A model generated the notes under the pieces. That model searched no databases, was not told where the DNA came from, and saw only the letters and a program-made list of their open reading frames with translations. Below, piece after piece: positions 42,988 to 51,404 of a stretch of 64,000 nucleotides of DNA; position 1 is the stretch's first letter; the number at the start of each line of letters is the position of its first letter. The position numbers and the translations under genes are program-made. This DNA comes from Rhizobium sp. FKL33 (lineage in GTDB: Bacteria > Pseudomonadota > Alphaproteobacteria > Rhizobiales > Rhizobiaceae), in the NCBI RefSeq assembly GCF_005222915.1, contig NZ_STFX01000017.1:41674-105673 (forward strand), written 5' to 3'.

Positions 42988-45244
42988 GGGCGCCTCCTGC
43001 AACTTTAGACAGTTCGGCCTCGATCTCCACCGGCGTCATCTTGGCGCTGACGGGCGTGATCTGGATGGGCGCATCGGGTTCGGACGCGACCTCGCTCTCG
43101 CCGATCCAGCCCAACGAATAGCGCAGCGCCCTGAAGGTTTCCGAGAAGGTCCAGGCGGCGAATTTCAGCGTGCCGGCGAAGAAGCCCAGCCGCACCTGCC
43201 GCCGGTTCAGCCGGTCCTGCAGCACGGCCTGTTTCGAATACATGAGGTCGGCGATCACGGCGAAGGTCGACGGCGTCCGTTCGCGATAGGCGAAGCCCCA
43301 GGCGGTCGGCGCATCGCTGGAACGGCGCACGCCGCGCAGCACCATGTCGGCCGAAATCGCCTCGCCGCCGCGTCTCAGTTCGAGCTGGCCGGAAAGCTGG
43401 CCGATCTCGGCGCTCTGAGGTTCACCGTCGAGGAATTCCACCGCGACCCCGCCGCTCGAGGCGTCGCGCACGATCACCGAATGCAAGGTCTCGCCGATGC
43501 GCATCAAGGCGTGACGCTTGACCGGCAGGCGCTGGTTGCGCCTGAGTTCGCGCCGTTCGGCCACCACGCCGAGCGCTGCGCCCGCCAGCGCCAGATTGAT
43601 GAGGTTCCAGCCGGCCACGATCATCAGCAGATCGCCCGACAGCGGCTCGGTCATGTAGCGGAAGCCGGAATAGAGAGCGGCGACCAGCAGGATGAAGAAG
43701 ATGGCGAAATAGGGCTTGGCGATCGGGCTCATGCCGGATTTGTCCAGCGTCTGGCCTTTTGCCGTCACGTTGAAGGTTGGCTTGCGCGGATTGCGCACCA
43801 CCGACACGATCGAGCCGAACAGCATCACCGACTGCACATATTCATAGAGCTCGGACACCCAGGGCCAGCGCACCCGGCCGTAGAGATAGCTCTGCAGCGC
43901 ATAGGACGCGACCAGATAGGTGAGCGCATAAGACGCGAATTCGGTGATGTTGGACTGGAACACTTCCAGCGAGAAGAAGATGTAGAGCAGCGGCGAGAAC
44001 ATGAAGGCCAGCCGCGACAGCGGAAACAGCCAGAACAGGTTGATGCCGGCATAGCAGATGCGTTGCTGCATCTTCAGCCCCTTGGCCAGGAAGGGACGAT
44101 TAAGAATGAGGATCTGCAGCATCCCCTGGCACCAGCGCGCCCGCTGGCCGATGAAGGACACGAAGGTCTCGGGCTGCAGACCGGCGATCAGCGGCTTGTC
44201 GACATAGATCGAATGCCAGCCTTGCGAATGCAGCGCCAGGGCCGTCTCGCAATCCTCGGTGATCGACTGGCCGGCGAAACCGTTGGTGGTCTCCAGCGCC
44301 TTGCGCGACAGAACCGCCGCCGAGCCGCAGAAGAAGGACGAATCCCATTTGTCCAGCCCGCGCTGCATGATCGAATAGAACATCTCGTTCTCCGACGGCA
44401 TGCGGGCGAATGTCTGCAGGTTCTTTTCGAGCGGATCGGGATTGAGGAAGTAATGCGGCGTCTGGACGAGGAACAGCTTTTCCGTTTCACGGAAGAAGCC
44501 CACGGTCTCCTTGAGGAAATCCCGGACCGGCGCATGGTCGGCGTCGAACACCACCACCAGTTCGCCCTTGGAGATCTTCAGGCCTTCGTTCAGGTTGCCG
44601 GCCTTGGCATGGCTGTTTTCCTTGCGGGCGTGATAGATCACGCCCATGGCGTCGCACAGCGCCTTGAGTTGCTCATGGCGATGGATGGCGGCGAGCGCCT
44701 TGCGCGGGTCGCGGTCGTTGCGCTTGGCGTCCGTGCCGCCGTCGTCGAGCAGATAAATGGTCAGCTTGTTCTTGGGATAGGCCATCGCCTTGGCTGCGGC
44801 GAGCGTCACCGCGAGCAGTTCGGCGTCCTCGTTATAGCTCGGCACGAAGACGTCGACGGTCGGCAGGTCCTCGATCTTGGGCAGGCTCGGCGACTGCCGC
44901 TTCAGGGGATCGGCGAGCATGAACAGCGAGACGAACAGCATCGCCAGGCAGTACATTTCGGCGAGATAGAGCAGGAAGCCGGGAATGAAGTTCCAGGGCT
45001 CGTAGATGCTCGGCAGCGTGTCGACCGTGCGCCAGTAGCCGTAGCGCAGCGCCAGCAGGCCCACGAAGCCGAAGGACATCATGCGGAAGATCTTGTTGTC
45101 AGGGCGGCTCATGGTGAAGAACATGCAACCAAGCGCGCCGAAGCTCAGCACCAGCTGCGCCTGAAGGCTGATCGGCAAAAACAGCAGCGATAGCCCCGCT
45201 ATGCCGGATACTATTCCCAAAATCGAGAAAAACACGCGCGCCAT
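42980..45244 (-). CDS. bcsA: Cellulose synthase catalytic subunit BcsA (UDP-forming)
   Basis: Inner-membrane GT2 glycosyltransferase of 754 residues that makes and exports beta-1,4-glucan. The catalytic core holds DDGGTDAK, FDADHAP, TEDCETAL (the TED base) and QRARWCQGMLQI (QxxRW), with about eight transmembrane segments around it. The C-terminal PilZ domain carries RxxxR (RNQR/LPVKR) and DASSGGV, so the enzyme should need c-di-GMP. The ATG at 45244 has GGAGAG upstream and starts a hydrophobic helix; the earlier Met at 45265 is less likely. First gene of the operon, divergent from a Crp-type regulator. Confidence 0.95.
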   Translation of the reverse strand: MARVFFSILGIVSGIAGLSLLFLPISLQAQLVLSFGALGCMFFTMSRPDNKIFRMMSFGFVGLLALRYGYWRTVDTLPSIYEPWNFIPGFLLYLAEMYCLAMLFVSLFMLADPLKRQSPSLPKIEDLPTVDVFVPSYNEDAELLAVTLAAAKAMAYPKNKLTIYLLDDGGTDAKRNDRDPRKALAAIHRHEQLKALCDAMGVIYHARKENSHAKAGNLNEGLKISKGELVVVFDADHAPVRDFLKETVGFFRETEKLFLVQTPHYFLNPDPLEKNLQTFARMPSENEMFYSIMQRGLDKWDSSFFCGSAAVLSRKALETTNGFAGQSITEDCETALALHSQGWHSIYVDKPLIAGLQPETFVSFIGQRARWCQGMLQILILNRPFLAKGLKMQQRICYAGINLFWLFPLSRLAFMFSPLLYIFFSLEVFQSNITEFASYALTYLVASYALQSYLYGRVRWPWVSELYEYVQSVMLFGSIVSVVRNPRKPTFNVTAKGQTLDKSGMSPIAKPYFAIFFILLVAALYSGFRYMTEPLSGDLLMIVAGWNLINLALAGAALGVVAERRELRRNQRLPVKRHALMRIGETLHSVIVRDASSGGVAVEFLDGEPQSAEIGQLSGQLELRRGGEAISADMVLRGVRRSSDAPTAWGFAYRERTPSTFAVIADLMYSKQAVLQDRLNRRQVRLGFFAGTLKFAAWTFSETFRALRYSLGWIGESEVASEPDAPIQITPVSAKMTPVEIEAELSKVAGGARA

Positions 45245-45511
45245 TGGCTCTCCATGCCCCATCACTCAAGAGGCCTTCATGGCCCATTCCGAGACAGCAT
45301 GATCCTATGTCGGCAAAAGCTCCCTAAAAGGTAAATCGGCTGGAAAGGTTCATCGGAGACGGCTAAAACAAAGCGAAGTGGTAAAGCTTCGGTTAATTCG
45401 GCGCCTCTAACAGAGAATCGCGCAAGACCTTGTAAAACCATTGTAAACCATAAGTAATTTCCTCCGGCGTCCGCGGTGCGGCGCCCCTCGCCAGCATCAA
45501 CGGAGCCCCGC

Positions 45512-46216
45512 ATGGCCGAAAGTCCCAAAAGCGTCGCCTTCTGGCGATCCTTCCCGATCTTCGAAGAGTTCACCGCTGCTCTGATCGAGGAGGTGCGCAG
45601 CCTTGCCCAGCAACGCAGATGGACGGCGGGGGCGGTCATCTTCCAGCGCGGCGACCCCGGCGATTACATGATCCTCGTCGCATCGGGCCGCATCAAGCTG
45701 TCGCTCATCACGCCGCAAGGCCGCGAACTGACGCTCCGGCATATGGAGGAAGGCGGTCTGCTCGGGGAAATGGCCGTCATCGACGGCGAGCCCCGGTCGG
45801 CGGATGCGACCGCGTCGGTGGCGACCGAAGGCTATGTCATTTCCAAGGGAGATTTCTCAGCCTTCCTCGCCAAGACCCCCGCCGCCATGCAGGCGGTCAT
45901 GCGCTTTCTCTGCCGCCGTCTGCGCGAGACCAACGAGCAGCTGGAAACGCTGGCGCTTTACGATCTCGATTCCCGCGTCGCCCGCTTCTTCCTCCTGACC
46001 ATGCGCCAGGTGCTCGGCGAGGAGCCGCCTGAGGAGGCGACGCTGAAGATCGGCCTGTCGCAATCGGAAATCGCCAGCGTCGTCGGGGCCTCCCGGCCGA
46101 AGATCAACCGCGCCATCCTGTCGCTGGAAGAGAAGGGCGCCATCGAGCGCAAGGGCGCAGCCATACTCCTGCGCACCCGCAAGCTCCGCGCCGTGGCCGA
46201 ACCGGACGGGGATTGA
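45512..46216 (+). CDS. Crp/Fnr-family transcriptional regulator
   Basis: Regulator of 234 residues. The effector barrel (about 20-135) has a phosphate-binding cassette GEMAVIDGEPRSADATA, close to that of Crp, so it may bind a cyclic nucleotide. The C-terminal winged helix has LSQSEIASVVGASRPKINRAI. GGAG precedes the ATG at 45512. It is divergent from bcsA across 267 bases and is the natural candidate regulator of the cellulose operon; whether it binds cAMP or c-di-GMP cannot be read from sequence. Confidence 0.87.
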   Translation: MAESPKSVAFWRSFPIFEEFTAALIEEVRSLAQQRRWTAGAVIFQRGDPGDYMILVASGRIKLSLITPQGRELTLRHMEEGGLLGEMAVIDGEPRSADATASVATEGYVISKGDFSAFLAKTPAAMQAVMRFLCRRLRETNEQLETLALYDLDSRVARFFLLTMRQVLGEEPPEEATLKIGLSQSEIASVVGASRPKINRAILSLEEKGAIERKGAAILLRTRKLRAVAEPDGD

Positions 46217-46222
46217 GGTCGG

Positions 46223-46978
46223 CTACTTCCGTCTGTAGCGGATCGTGTCGAACCGGGCGGCCAGCGCATCATAAAGCAGGAGCCGCCCGATCAGCGGTTC
46301 GCCCGTTCCGGTCAGAAGCTTGATCGCCTCCATCGCCATCAACGTGCCGATGACGCCGGTCAGCGCGCCGATCACGCCGGTTTCGGCGCAGACCGGAAGC
46401 ATGCCCTCGGGCGGCCGTTCGGGGAAAAGATCGGCATAGCGCGGATTGGGCTTGCCGTCGGCGCCGGTGAGATGCGGGGCGAGCACGGTCACGGATCCGT
46501 CGAAGCGGCCCACCGCGCCCGACACCAGCGGCACGCCGGCGCGTTCGGCGGCGTCGGCGGCGCAGTAGCGCGTGTCTATATTGTCGGATCCGTCGATCAT
46601 CAGGTCGTAGCCGAACACCAGTCCCGGCGCGCTGTCGGCGTTAAACCGCGTCTCATGCCGGTTGACGGCCACATGCGGATTGATCTCGCGCACGCGCGCC
46701 GCCGCGCTCCGGGTCTTCTTCTCCCCCACCTTGTCCGTGCCGTGGATCACCTGCCGCTGCAGATTGGAGAGCGACACCCGGTCGTCGTCGACGATGCCGA
46801 TCGTGCCGACGCCCGCGCCCGCGAGATATTCGATGACGGGCGAGCCGAGCCCGCCTGCGCCGATCACCAGAACCGCCGCCGCCTTCAGCTTCTGCTGCCC
46901 CTGGCCGCCGATCTCAGGCAGCAGGATATGGCGCTGGTAGCGCTCGATTTCGGCGGTTGAAAGCGGATCGTCTGTCAT
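46223..46978 (-). CDS. MoeB/ThiF/HesA-type adenylyltransferase (E1-like)
   Basis: ATP-dependent enzyme of 251 residues that activates the C-terminal Gly-Gly of a sulfur carrier such as MoaD or ThiS. The nucleotide loop is VIGAGGLGSPV (about 38-48). It also has DDRVSLSNLQRQV (the conserved D..N..RQ), DGSDNIDTRY and the catalytic-loop Cys in PVCAETGVIG. The paired CxxC zinc motifs of E. coli MoeB are missing. It probably serves molybdopterin synthesis, but thiamine synthesis cannot be excluded. It converges with the Crp-type gene, seven bases apart. Confidence 0.85.
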   Translation of the reverse strand: MTDDPLSTAEIERYQRHILLPEIGGQGQQKLKAAAVLVIGAGGLGSPVIEYLAGAGVGTIGIVDDDRVSLSNLQRQVIHGTDKVGEKKTRSAAARVREINPHVAVNRHETRFNADSAPGLVFGYDLMIDGSDNIDTRYCAADAAERAGVPLVSGAVGRFDGSVTVLAPHLTGADGKPNPRYADLFPERPPEGMLPVCAETGVIGALTGVIGTLMAMEAIKLLTGTGEPLIGRLLLYDALAARFDTIRYRRK

Positions 46979-47181
46979 ATCGGTCTCAGGTCGGGCGCGA
47001 TTAAATTCGAGCCTGTTAACAAGCGCGGGGAGGGCGTCGCGTCAACAAGAAAAGCGCAGGAAAATCAAGGAACGATCATCTCAGCGCGACCTGCGGAGAT
47101 TTATTTCTCGCTTATGTCGGTCGCGGCTTGCCTTTTGCCGGGATCGACAGCATGGACTGATGATCCCGAAAGGCGTTTTTC

Positions 47182-48084
47182 ATGTCGCTTCCCCGCCCGC
47201 AGGCCGTCACGGCCACCGCAGTCGCCGCCATGCTCCTGGGCATGCTGATGTTCTCCATCAATGACGTGATGGGCAAATGGCTGGTCGCCACCTATTCGGT
47301 CGGCCAACTGCTGTTCCTGCGCAGTCTCGCCGCCGTGCTGGTGCTCCTGCCCTTTTTATGGCGCAGCGGCTTTCGTCAGGTCGTGAATGTCGAGCGGCCC
47401 GGCCTGCAGATCCTCCGGGCATCGCTCGCCACCGCGGAAGTCTTCGCCTTCTATCTCGCTGTCTCCTATCTGCCGCTCGCCGATGTCATGACCTATTGGC
47501 TGGCCGCGCCGATCTATATCGCCGCGCTCTCGCCGCTGTTTCTCGGCGAACATGTCGGCTGGCGGCGCTGGCTGGCCATCGCCATCGGCTTCTCGGGCGT
47601 GCTCGTCGCGCTCAATCCGTCGAGCGCCATGTTCACCATGCCGGCGATCATCTCCATCGTCGGCACCATGTTCTTCTCGGTCATGCTGATGCTCGGCCGC
47701 TTCCTGCGCAACACCTCGGGCACCGTGCTGGTGTTCTGGCAGATGGCGGGGGCGACGATCGCCGGCGCCGCGACGCTGCCGTTCGACTGGGTGACGCCGA
47801 CGCCGTTCGACCTGCTCTGGATGGCGCTTCTCGGCGTCGTCGCCATGCTCGCCCATATGCTGATGACCTATTCGTTGAAGATCGCGCCCGCCGCCACCGT
47901 CGCCCCGCTGCAATACACGCTGCTGTTCTGGGCGATCGTGTTCGGCTGGCTGGTGTTCGGCGACACGCCGACGCTGCCGATGATGCTGGGCGCCGCTCTC
48001 ATCGTCGCCTCGGGCCTGTTCATCTTCTTCCGGGAGCAGCGGCTGAAAAAGACCGAAACGGTGTTGCCCTCTGTGCCGGAGTGA
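47182..48084 (+). CDS. DMT-superfamily (EamA) transporter
   Basis: Inner-membrane protein of 300 residues with ten predicted transmembrane helices in two EamA repeats (about 10-145 and 155-288). The MFSINDVMGKWLVATYSVGQLLFLRS opening is characteristic of the RhaT/EamA export branch. Substrate unknown; many relatives export amino acids or metabolites. It is 118 bases before the UxaA/GarD-type gene and could be in the same transcription unit or separate, because a palindrome lies between. Confidence 0.88.
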   Translation: MSLPRPQAVTATAVAAMLLGMLMFSINDVMGKWLVATYSVGQLLFLRSLAAVLVLLPFLWRSGFRQVVNVERPGLQILRASLATAEVFAFYLAVSYLPLADVMTYWLAAPIYIAALSPLFLGEHVGWRRWLAIAIGFSGVLVALNPSSAMFTMPAIISIVGTMFFSVMLMLGRFLRNTSGTVLVFWQMAGATIAGAATLPFDWVTPTPFDLLWMALLGVVAMLAHMLMTYSLKIAPAATVAPLQYTLLFWAIVFGWLVFGDTPTLPMMLGAALIVASGLFIFFREQRLKKTETVLPSVPE

Positions 48085-48094
48085 TGATTTCCTG

Positions 48095-48111
48095 TATTGA
48101 ATAGAACAATA
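48095..48111. repeat. AT-rich palindrome TATTG-N7-CAATA
   Basis: Near copy of the dyad at 24949 (shared TAGAACAATA core). It lies 11 bases after the DMT transporter stop and 92 bases before the ATG at 48203, a good position for an operator of the dehydratase gene. Confidence 0.4.
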
Positions 48112-48202
48112 AAAACAAGCGCCTGTGCGGCTGCGCCGGCCTTGACGCGCGACCCTCCGGATCTAATTGTCTTCTATGGACAAAAAACAGGGAGGAGTCG
48201 CC

Positions 48203-49735
48203 ATGACCTCGGCATCGGCGCCCATCATCATTCTCAACCCGCTCGACGATGTCGGCGTGGCCCGGGTCAAGATCGGCAAGGGCGAAGCAACCGGCTATCA
48301 GGATCTCCTGGCGAAGGACTTCATCGGTCGCGGCCATAAAGTGGCGCTGAAAGCCATCAGGGCCGGGCAGGAAGTGCTGAAATTCGGCCAGGTGATCGGC
48401 GTCGCCACCGCCGATATTGCGCCCGGCGAGCATATCCACCTGCACAATCTGGCCATGGTCCCCTCCGAGCATGATTACCAGATGGGCGCAGGCGCGCTCA
48501 CAGAAGATCTGCTGCCGGTCGCCGAGCGTCGCACCTTCATGGGCTTCGATCGCGGCGGCGGCCATGTCGGCACCCGCAATTATATCGGCGTCATTTCCTC
48601 GGTGAACTGTTCCGCCACGGTGTCGCGTTACATCGCCGATCATTTCAACCGCATGGGCGGGCTCGAAGGCTTCGGCAATGTCGATGGCGTCGTCGCGCTC
48701 ACCCATGGCGGCGGTTGCGCGATCAACACCAAGTCCGAAGGCTATCGCATTCTCACCCGCACCATCCAGGGTTATGCCCGCCATCCCAATTTCGGCGGCG
48801 TGCTGCTGATCGGGCTCGGTTGCGAGACCAACCAGATCGCTCCGATCCTCGAGCACTACCAGATCGCCGAGGGGGCGCTGCTGCGCACCATGACCATCCA
48901 GCAGACCGGCGGCACCCGCAAGACCATCGAAACGGCGATCGAGATCATCAAGGAAATGCTGCCGACCGTGAACCAGGCGGTGCGCACCGAACAGCCGCTG
49001 TCGGGCCTGAAACTGGCGCTGGAATGCGGCGGCTCGGACGGTTATTCCGGCATCTCCGCCAATCCGGCCCTCGGCGTCGCCTCCGACCTTCTGGTCCGCC
49101 ATGGCGCGACCTCGGTGCTGGCCGAGACGCCTGAGATCTACGGCGCCGAACATCTGCTCACCCGCCGCGCCGTCAGCCCCGACGTCGCCAGGAAGCTGCT
49201 CGACCGCATCGACTGGTGGCGCGATTACACGGCGCGCAATGGTGACGAACTCAACAACAATCCGTCCTACGGCAACAAGCAGGGCGGCCTGACCACGATT
49301 CTCGAAAAGTCGCTGGGCGCAGTCGCCAAGGGCGGTTCGATGCCGCTGAAGGCGGTCTATGAATATGCCGAACCGGTCACCGAATCCGGCTTCGTCTTCA
49401 TGGATACGCCCGGCTATGACCCAGCCGCGGTCACCGGCCAGGTCGCCGGCGGCTGCAATGTCATCTGTTTCACCACCGGCCGCGGCTCCGTCTCCGGCTT
49501 CAAGCCCGCTCCCTGCATCAAGATCGCCACCAACACCGACATGTATGACCACATGGAGGAAGACATGGACATCAATTGCGGCGCGATCGTCACCGGCGAG
49601 GACACGATCGAGGCTGCGGGTTTGCGGATCTTCGAAGACATCATCGCCGTCGCCTCGGGCAAGAAGACCTCCAGCGAGATCTACGATTATGGCGACAACG
49701 AATTCGTGCCCTGGCAGGTGGGCGCGATTACCTGA
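48203..49735 (+). CDS. UxaA/GarD-family sugar-acid dehydratase
   Basis: Iron-dependent dehydratase of 510 residues in the altronate/galactarate dehydratase family. An N-terminal SAF/UxaA-N domain (about 1-95) is followed by the large catalytic domain with GRVGTRNYI-type GFDRGGGHVGTRNYIGVISSVNCSA, THGGGCAIN, GLGCETNQI, ECGGSDGYSGISANP and the C-terminal TGRGSVSGFKPAPCIKIATN. The ATG at 48203 has GGGAGGAG at the right distance; two earlier Met codons lack one. Altronate, galactarate or a related sugar acid is possible. No uronate isomerase or regulator is adjacent. Confidence 0.87.
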   Translation: MTSASAPIIILNPLDDVGVARVKIGKGEATGYQDLLAKDFIGRGHKVALKAIRAGQEVLKFGQVIGVATADIAPGEHIHLHNLAMVPSEHDYQMGAGALTEDLLPVAERRTFMGFDRGGGHVGTRNYIGVISSVNCSATVSRYIADHFNRMGGLEGFGNVDGVVALTHGGGCAINTKSEGYRILTRTIQGYARHPNFGGVLLIGLGCETNQIAPILEHYQIAEGALLRTMTIQQTGGTRKTIETAIEIIKEMLPTVNQAVRTEQPLSGLKLALECGGSDGYSGISANPALGVASDLLVRHGATSVLAETPEIYGAEHLLTRRAVSPDVARKLLDRIDWWRDYTARNGDELNNNPSYGNKQGGLTTILEKSLGAVAKGGSMPLKAVYEYAEPVTESGFVFMDTPGYDPAAVTGQVAGGCNVICFTTGRGSVSGFKPAPCIKIATNTDMYDHMEEDMDINCGAIVTGEDTIEAAGLRIFEDIIAVASGKKTSSEIYDYGDNEFVPWQVGAIT

Positions 49736-49755
49736 GCGTCAAAGCCGGCGCTCAG
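49732..49755. terminator. Hairpin between convergent dehydratase and hydrolase genes
   Basis: CTGAGCG-N10-CGCTCAG is a perfect 7-bp dyad spanning the stop of the UxaA-type gene and the stop of the SGNH hydrolase gene. No T-run on either side, so termination is only plausible. Confidence 0.4.
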
Positions 49756-50510
49756 CGCGCGAGAGCCGAGAAGATCACTTCATAACCGGCGCGGCGGAAA
49801 TGGCCGTAGTCGTCGGCATAGTTGCCGCAGGCCGGACGCGCCTCGGCTGATGTCGCCCGGTCGCCGCCGCAGGTCAGCTTGAGCGCGTCGATCTCGATAT
49901 AGCGTAGGCGTGAGCGACCGGCGGCCCAGGCGGCCAACCCGGCGTTGAGCGCCTTGCGGTCGGCGTCGCGGAAACGGAAATCGGATCCGCGCGGCGGCAC
50001 GGCGACGAGATCGAGCCGCGCCTTCGGCCAGATCGCCAGCGCCTTTTCGGCCACGGCCTCAATGCCGGCGGCAATCGCGCAGGGCGGCATATAGTCATGC
50101 GTGAGATTGTTGGTGCCGACGAGCAGGATGACGCGATCCGCCTTTGGCGCGCGCCCTTCGAGGCGGTTCAGCAGCCACAGAGCATGCTGGGTCATCGCCC
50201 CGCCAATGGCCGCGTTCCACACTTGTCGAGTGCCGAATTGCCGGCGGATCTGATCCCCGGGCCAGTTGGCGAGCAGGGAATCGCCGATCAGCACGATATC
50301 GGCGCGCCCGGGCGGATTGGCGAGCAGGTCGTCGGCGCGTTTGAGCCCATGCGGCCATTGATAGGGCACGGGATCGGTCGCCACCCTGATCGCATAGGGA
50401 TCGCAGGCGCGCTCGCCGGCCAATGCTCCGCCCGCTGCCGCAAGCCAGACAAGGGCGGACAACAGCGCTTTTTTCAGCGGGTTTGGCAGACGGGACAGGA
50501 TCTTTCGCAT
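49752..50510 (-). CDS. Secreted SGNH/GDSL hydrolase
   Basis: Esterase or lipase-like enzyme of 252 residues with a signal peptide (about 1-31, ending ALAGE). SGNH blocks are clear: IGDSLLANW (nucleophile Ser), the Gly block NAAIGGAM, VGTNNL (Asn), and a C-terminal DDYGHFRRAGY with the catalytic His. It may remove or transfer acyl groups in the periplasm. It is the last gene of a minus-strand set 41 bases after the DUF2177 gene, next to lipid-modifying enzymes. Confidence 0.85.
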   Translation of the reverse strand: MRKILSRLPNPLKKALLSALVWLAAAGGALAGERACDPYAIRVATDPVPYQWPHGLKRADDLLANPPGRADIVLIGDSLLANWPGDQIRRQFGTRQVWNAAIGGAMTQHALWLLNRLEGRAPKADRVILLVGTNNLTHDYMPPCAIAAGIEAVAEKALAIWPKARLDLVAVPPRGSDFRFRDADRKALNAGLAAWAAGRSRLRYIEIDALKLTCGGDRATSAEARPACGNYADDYGHFRRAGYEVIFSALAR

Positions 50511-50550
50511 GTGCGAAAGATGGATCGGACGCAGGCGTTTCGCAAGAGGC

Positions 50551-50973
50551 TCAACCGCCCGTCAACAGGCGCGTCGCCTTGTAGCCGATGACTGCTGATG
50601 ACGCAGACAAGACCGTGCCCCAGAAGAGATCGGCGATGGTCAGCAGCGTTGACCAGTTGCGCAGCACCGCCTGATTGGTGAGGTCATAGGTGGCGTAGGC
50701 GGCAAAGCCGAAGAAGGCGCCATGCAGCAGCGCCACTTTCCAGTCGCCGGCGGCAAGCGCCGGGCGGATGGCGAAAAACACCAGAGCGGCGATGAAGATC
50801 AGGTAAAACGCGATCGCCGGGCCGAGACGGAACTGGTCGGCCAGCATGTCGCCCATGACGGGCCGGTAGAGCCGGCTCGTCATGGTGGAAAGCCAGATGG
50901 CGTCGATCACCGCGAAGGCGATGCCGGTGGAGAAATAGGCGACGGCGGCGGTCTTGATCGACAGGGTGGCCAT
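50551..50973 (-). CDS. DUF2177 family membrane protein
   Basis: A 140-residue protein with four transmembrane helices. The AIDAIWLSTMTSRLYRPVMGDML and HGAFFGFAAYATYDLTNQAVL segments are family hallmarks. Function unknown. DUF2177 genes often sit with FAD-dependent oxidoreductase, DUF1365 and cyclopropane synthase-like genes, exactly as here. Starts eight bases after the DUF2147 gene. Confidence 0.87.
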   Translation of the reverse strand: MATLSIKTAAVAYFSTGIAFAVIDAIWLSTMTSRLYRPVMGDMLADQFRLGPAIAFYLIFIAALVFFAIRPALAAGDWKVALLHGAFFGFAAYATYDLTNQAVLRNWSTLLTIADLFWGTVLSASSAVIGYKATRLLTGG

Positions 50974-50980
50974 GGGATCC

Positions 50981-51355
50981 TCAGTTGATGCGCGTCCAGC
51001 CGACGCCCTTGCACAGGAGACCGCCGAGAATGCAGCCTTCCGTGGTCATGGACGTCTCGTTGACGGTGAGATTGATGCGGTAGCTGCGGTCGCGCTGCGG
51101 GTCGAAGGCGGTGCCGGACAGTTTGCCGGGGCCGGTCGGCTTGACGCTCATCACCAACCTGTCGCCGGCCTTCTCGTCCTTGGTGCCCGGCTTGATCCAG
51201 GTGTTGATGGCGCAGAGATCGCCGCCGCAGCGAACGATCTTGACGCGCGCCTTGCCGTCGCCGCGGGCCCAGTCTCCAAACAACTGGTCATCGGCCGCAT
51301 GGGCGGACGCGCTCATGGCGGCAAGCGCGACAAGGGTCGAAATCAATGCTTTCAT
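50981..51355 (-). CDS. DUF2147 family secreted protein
   Basis: A 124-residue exported protein. The signal peptide ends near residue 21 (SAHA-AD). The body has two Cys pairs (RCGGDLCAI and EGCILGGLLCKGVGW), probably disulfides, and the GDW opening and GWTR ending of DUF2147, a lipocalin-like domain. The ATG at 51355 starts the signal peptide. Function unknown; a lipid- or envelope-related role is suggested by the neighbours. Confidence 0.82.
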   Translation of the reverse strand: MKALISTLVALAAMSASAHAADDQLFGDWARGDGKARVKIVRCGGDLCAINTWIKPGTKDEKAGDRLVMSVKPTGPGKLSGTAFDPQRDRSYRINLTVNETSMTTEGCILGGLLCKGVGWTRIN

Positions 51356-51404
51356 GACGCTTCTCCTCTTTGGTCGCAGATACGACGGCATGCGCATGGG
51401 CGGA

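Noticed and set aside
48203..49735. Firm assignment as altronate dehydratase uxaA
   Set aside because: The family covers altronate, galactarate and other sugar acids, and no neighbouring gene decides the substrate, so no symbol was given.
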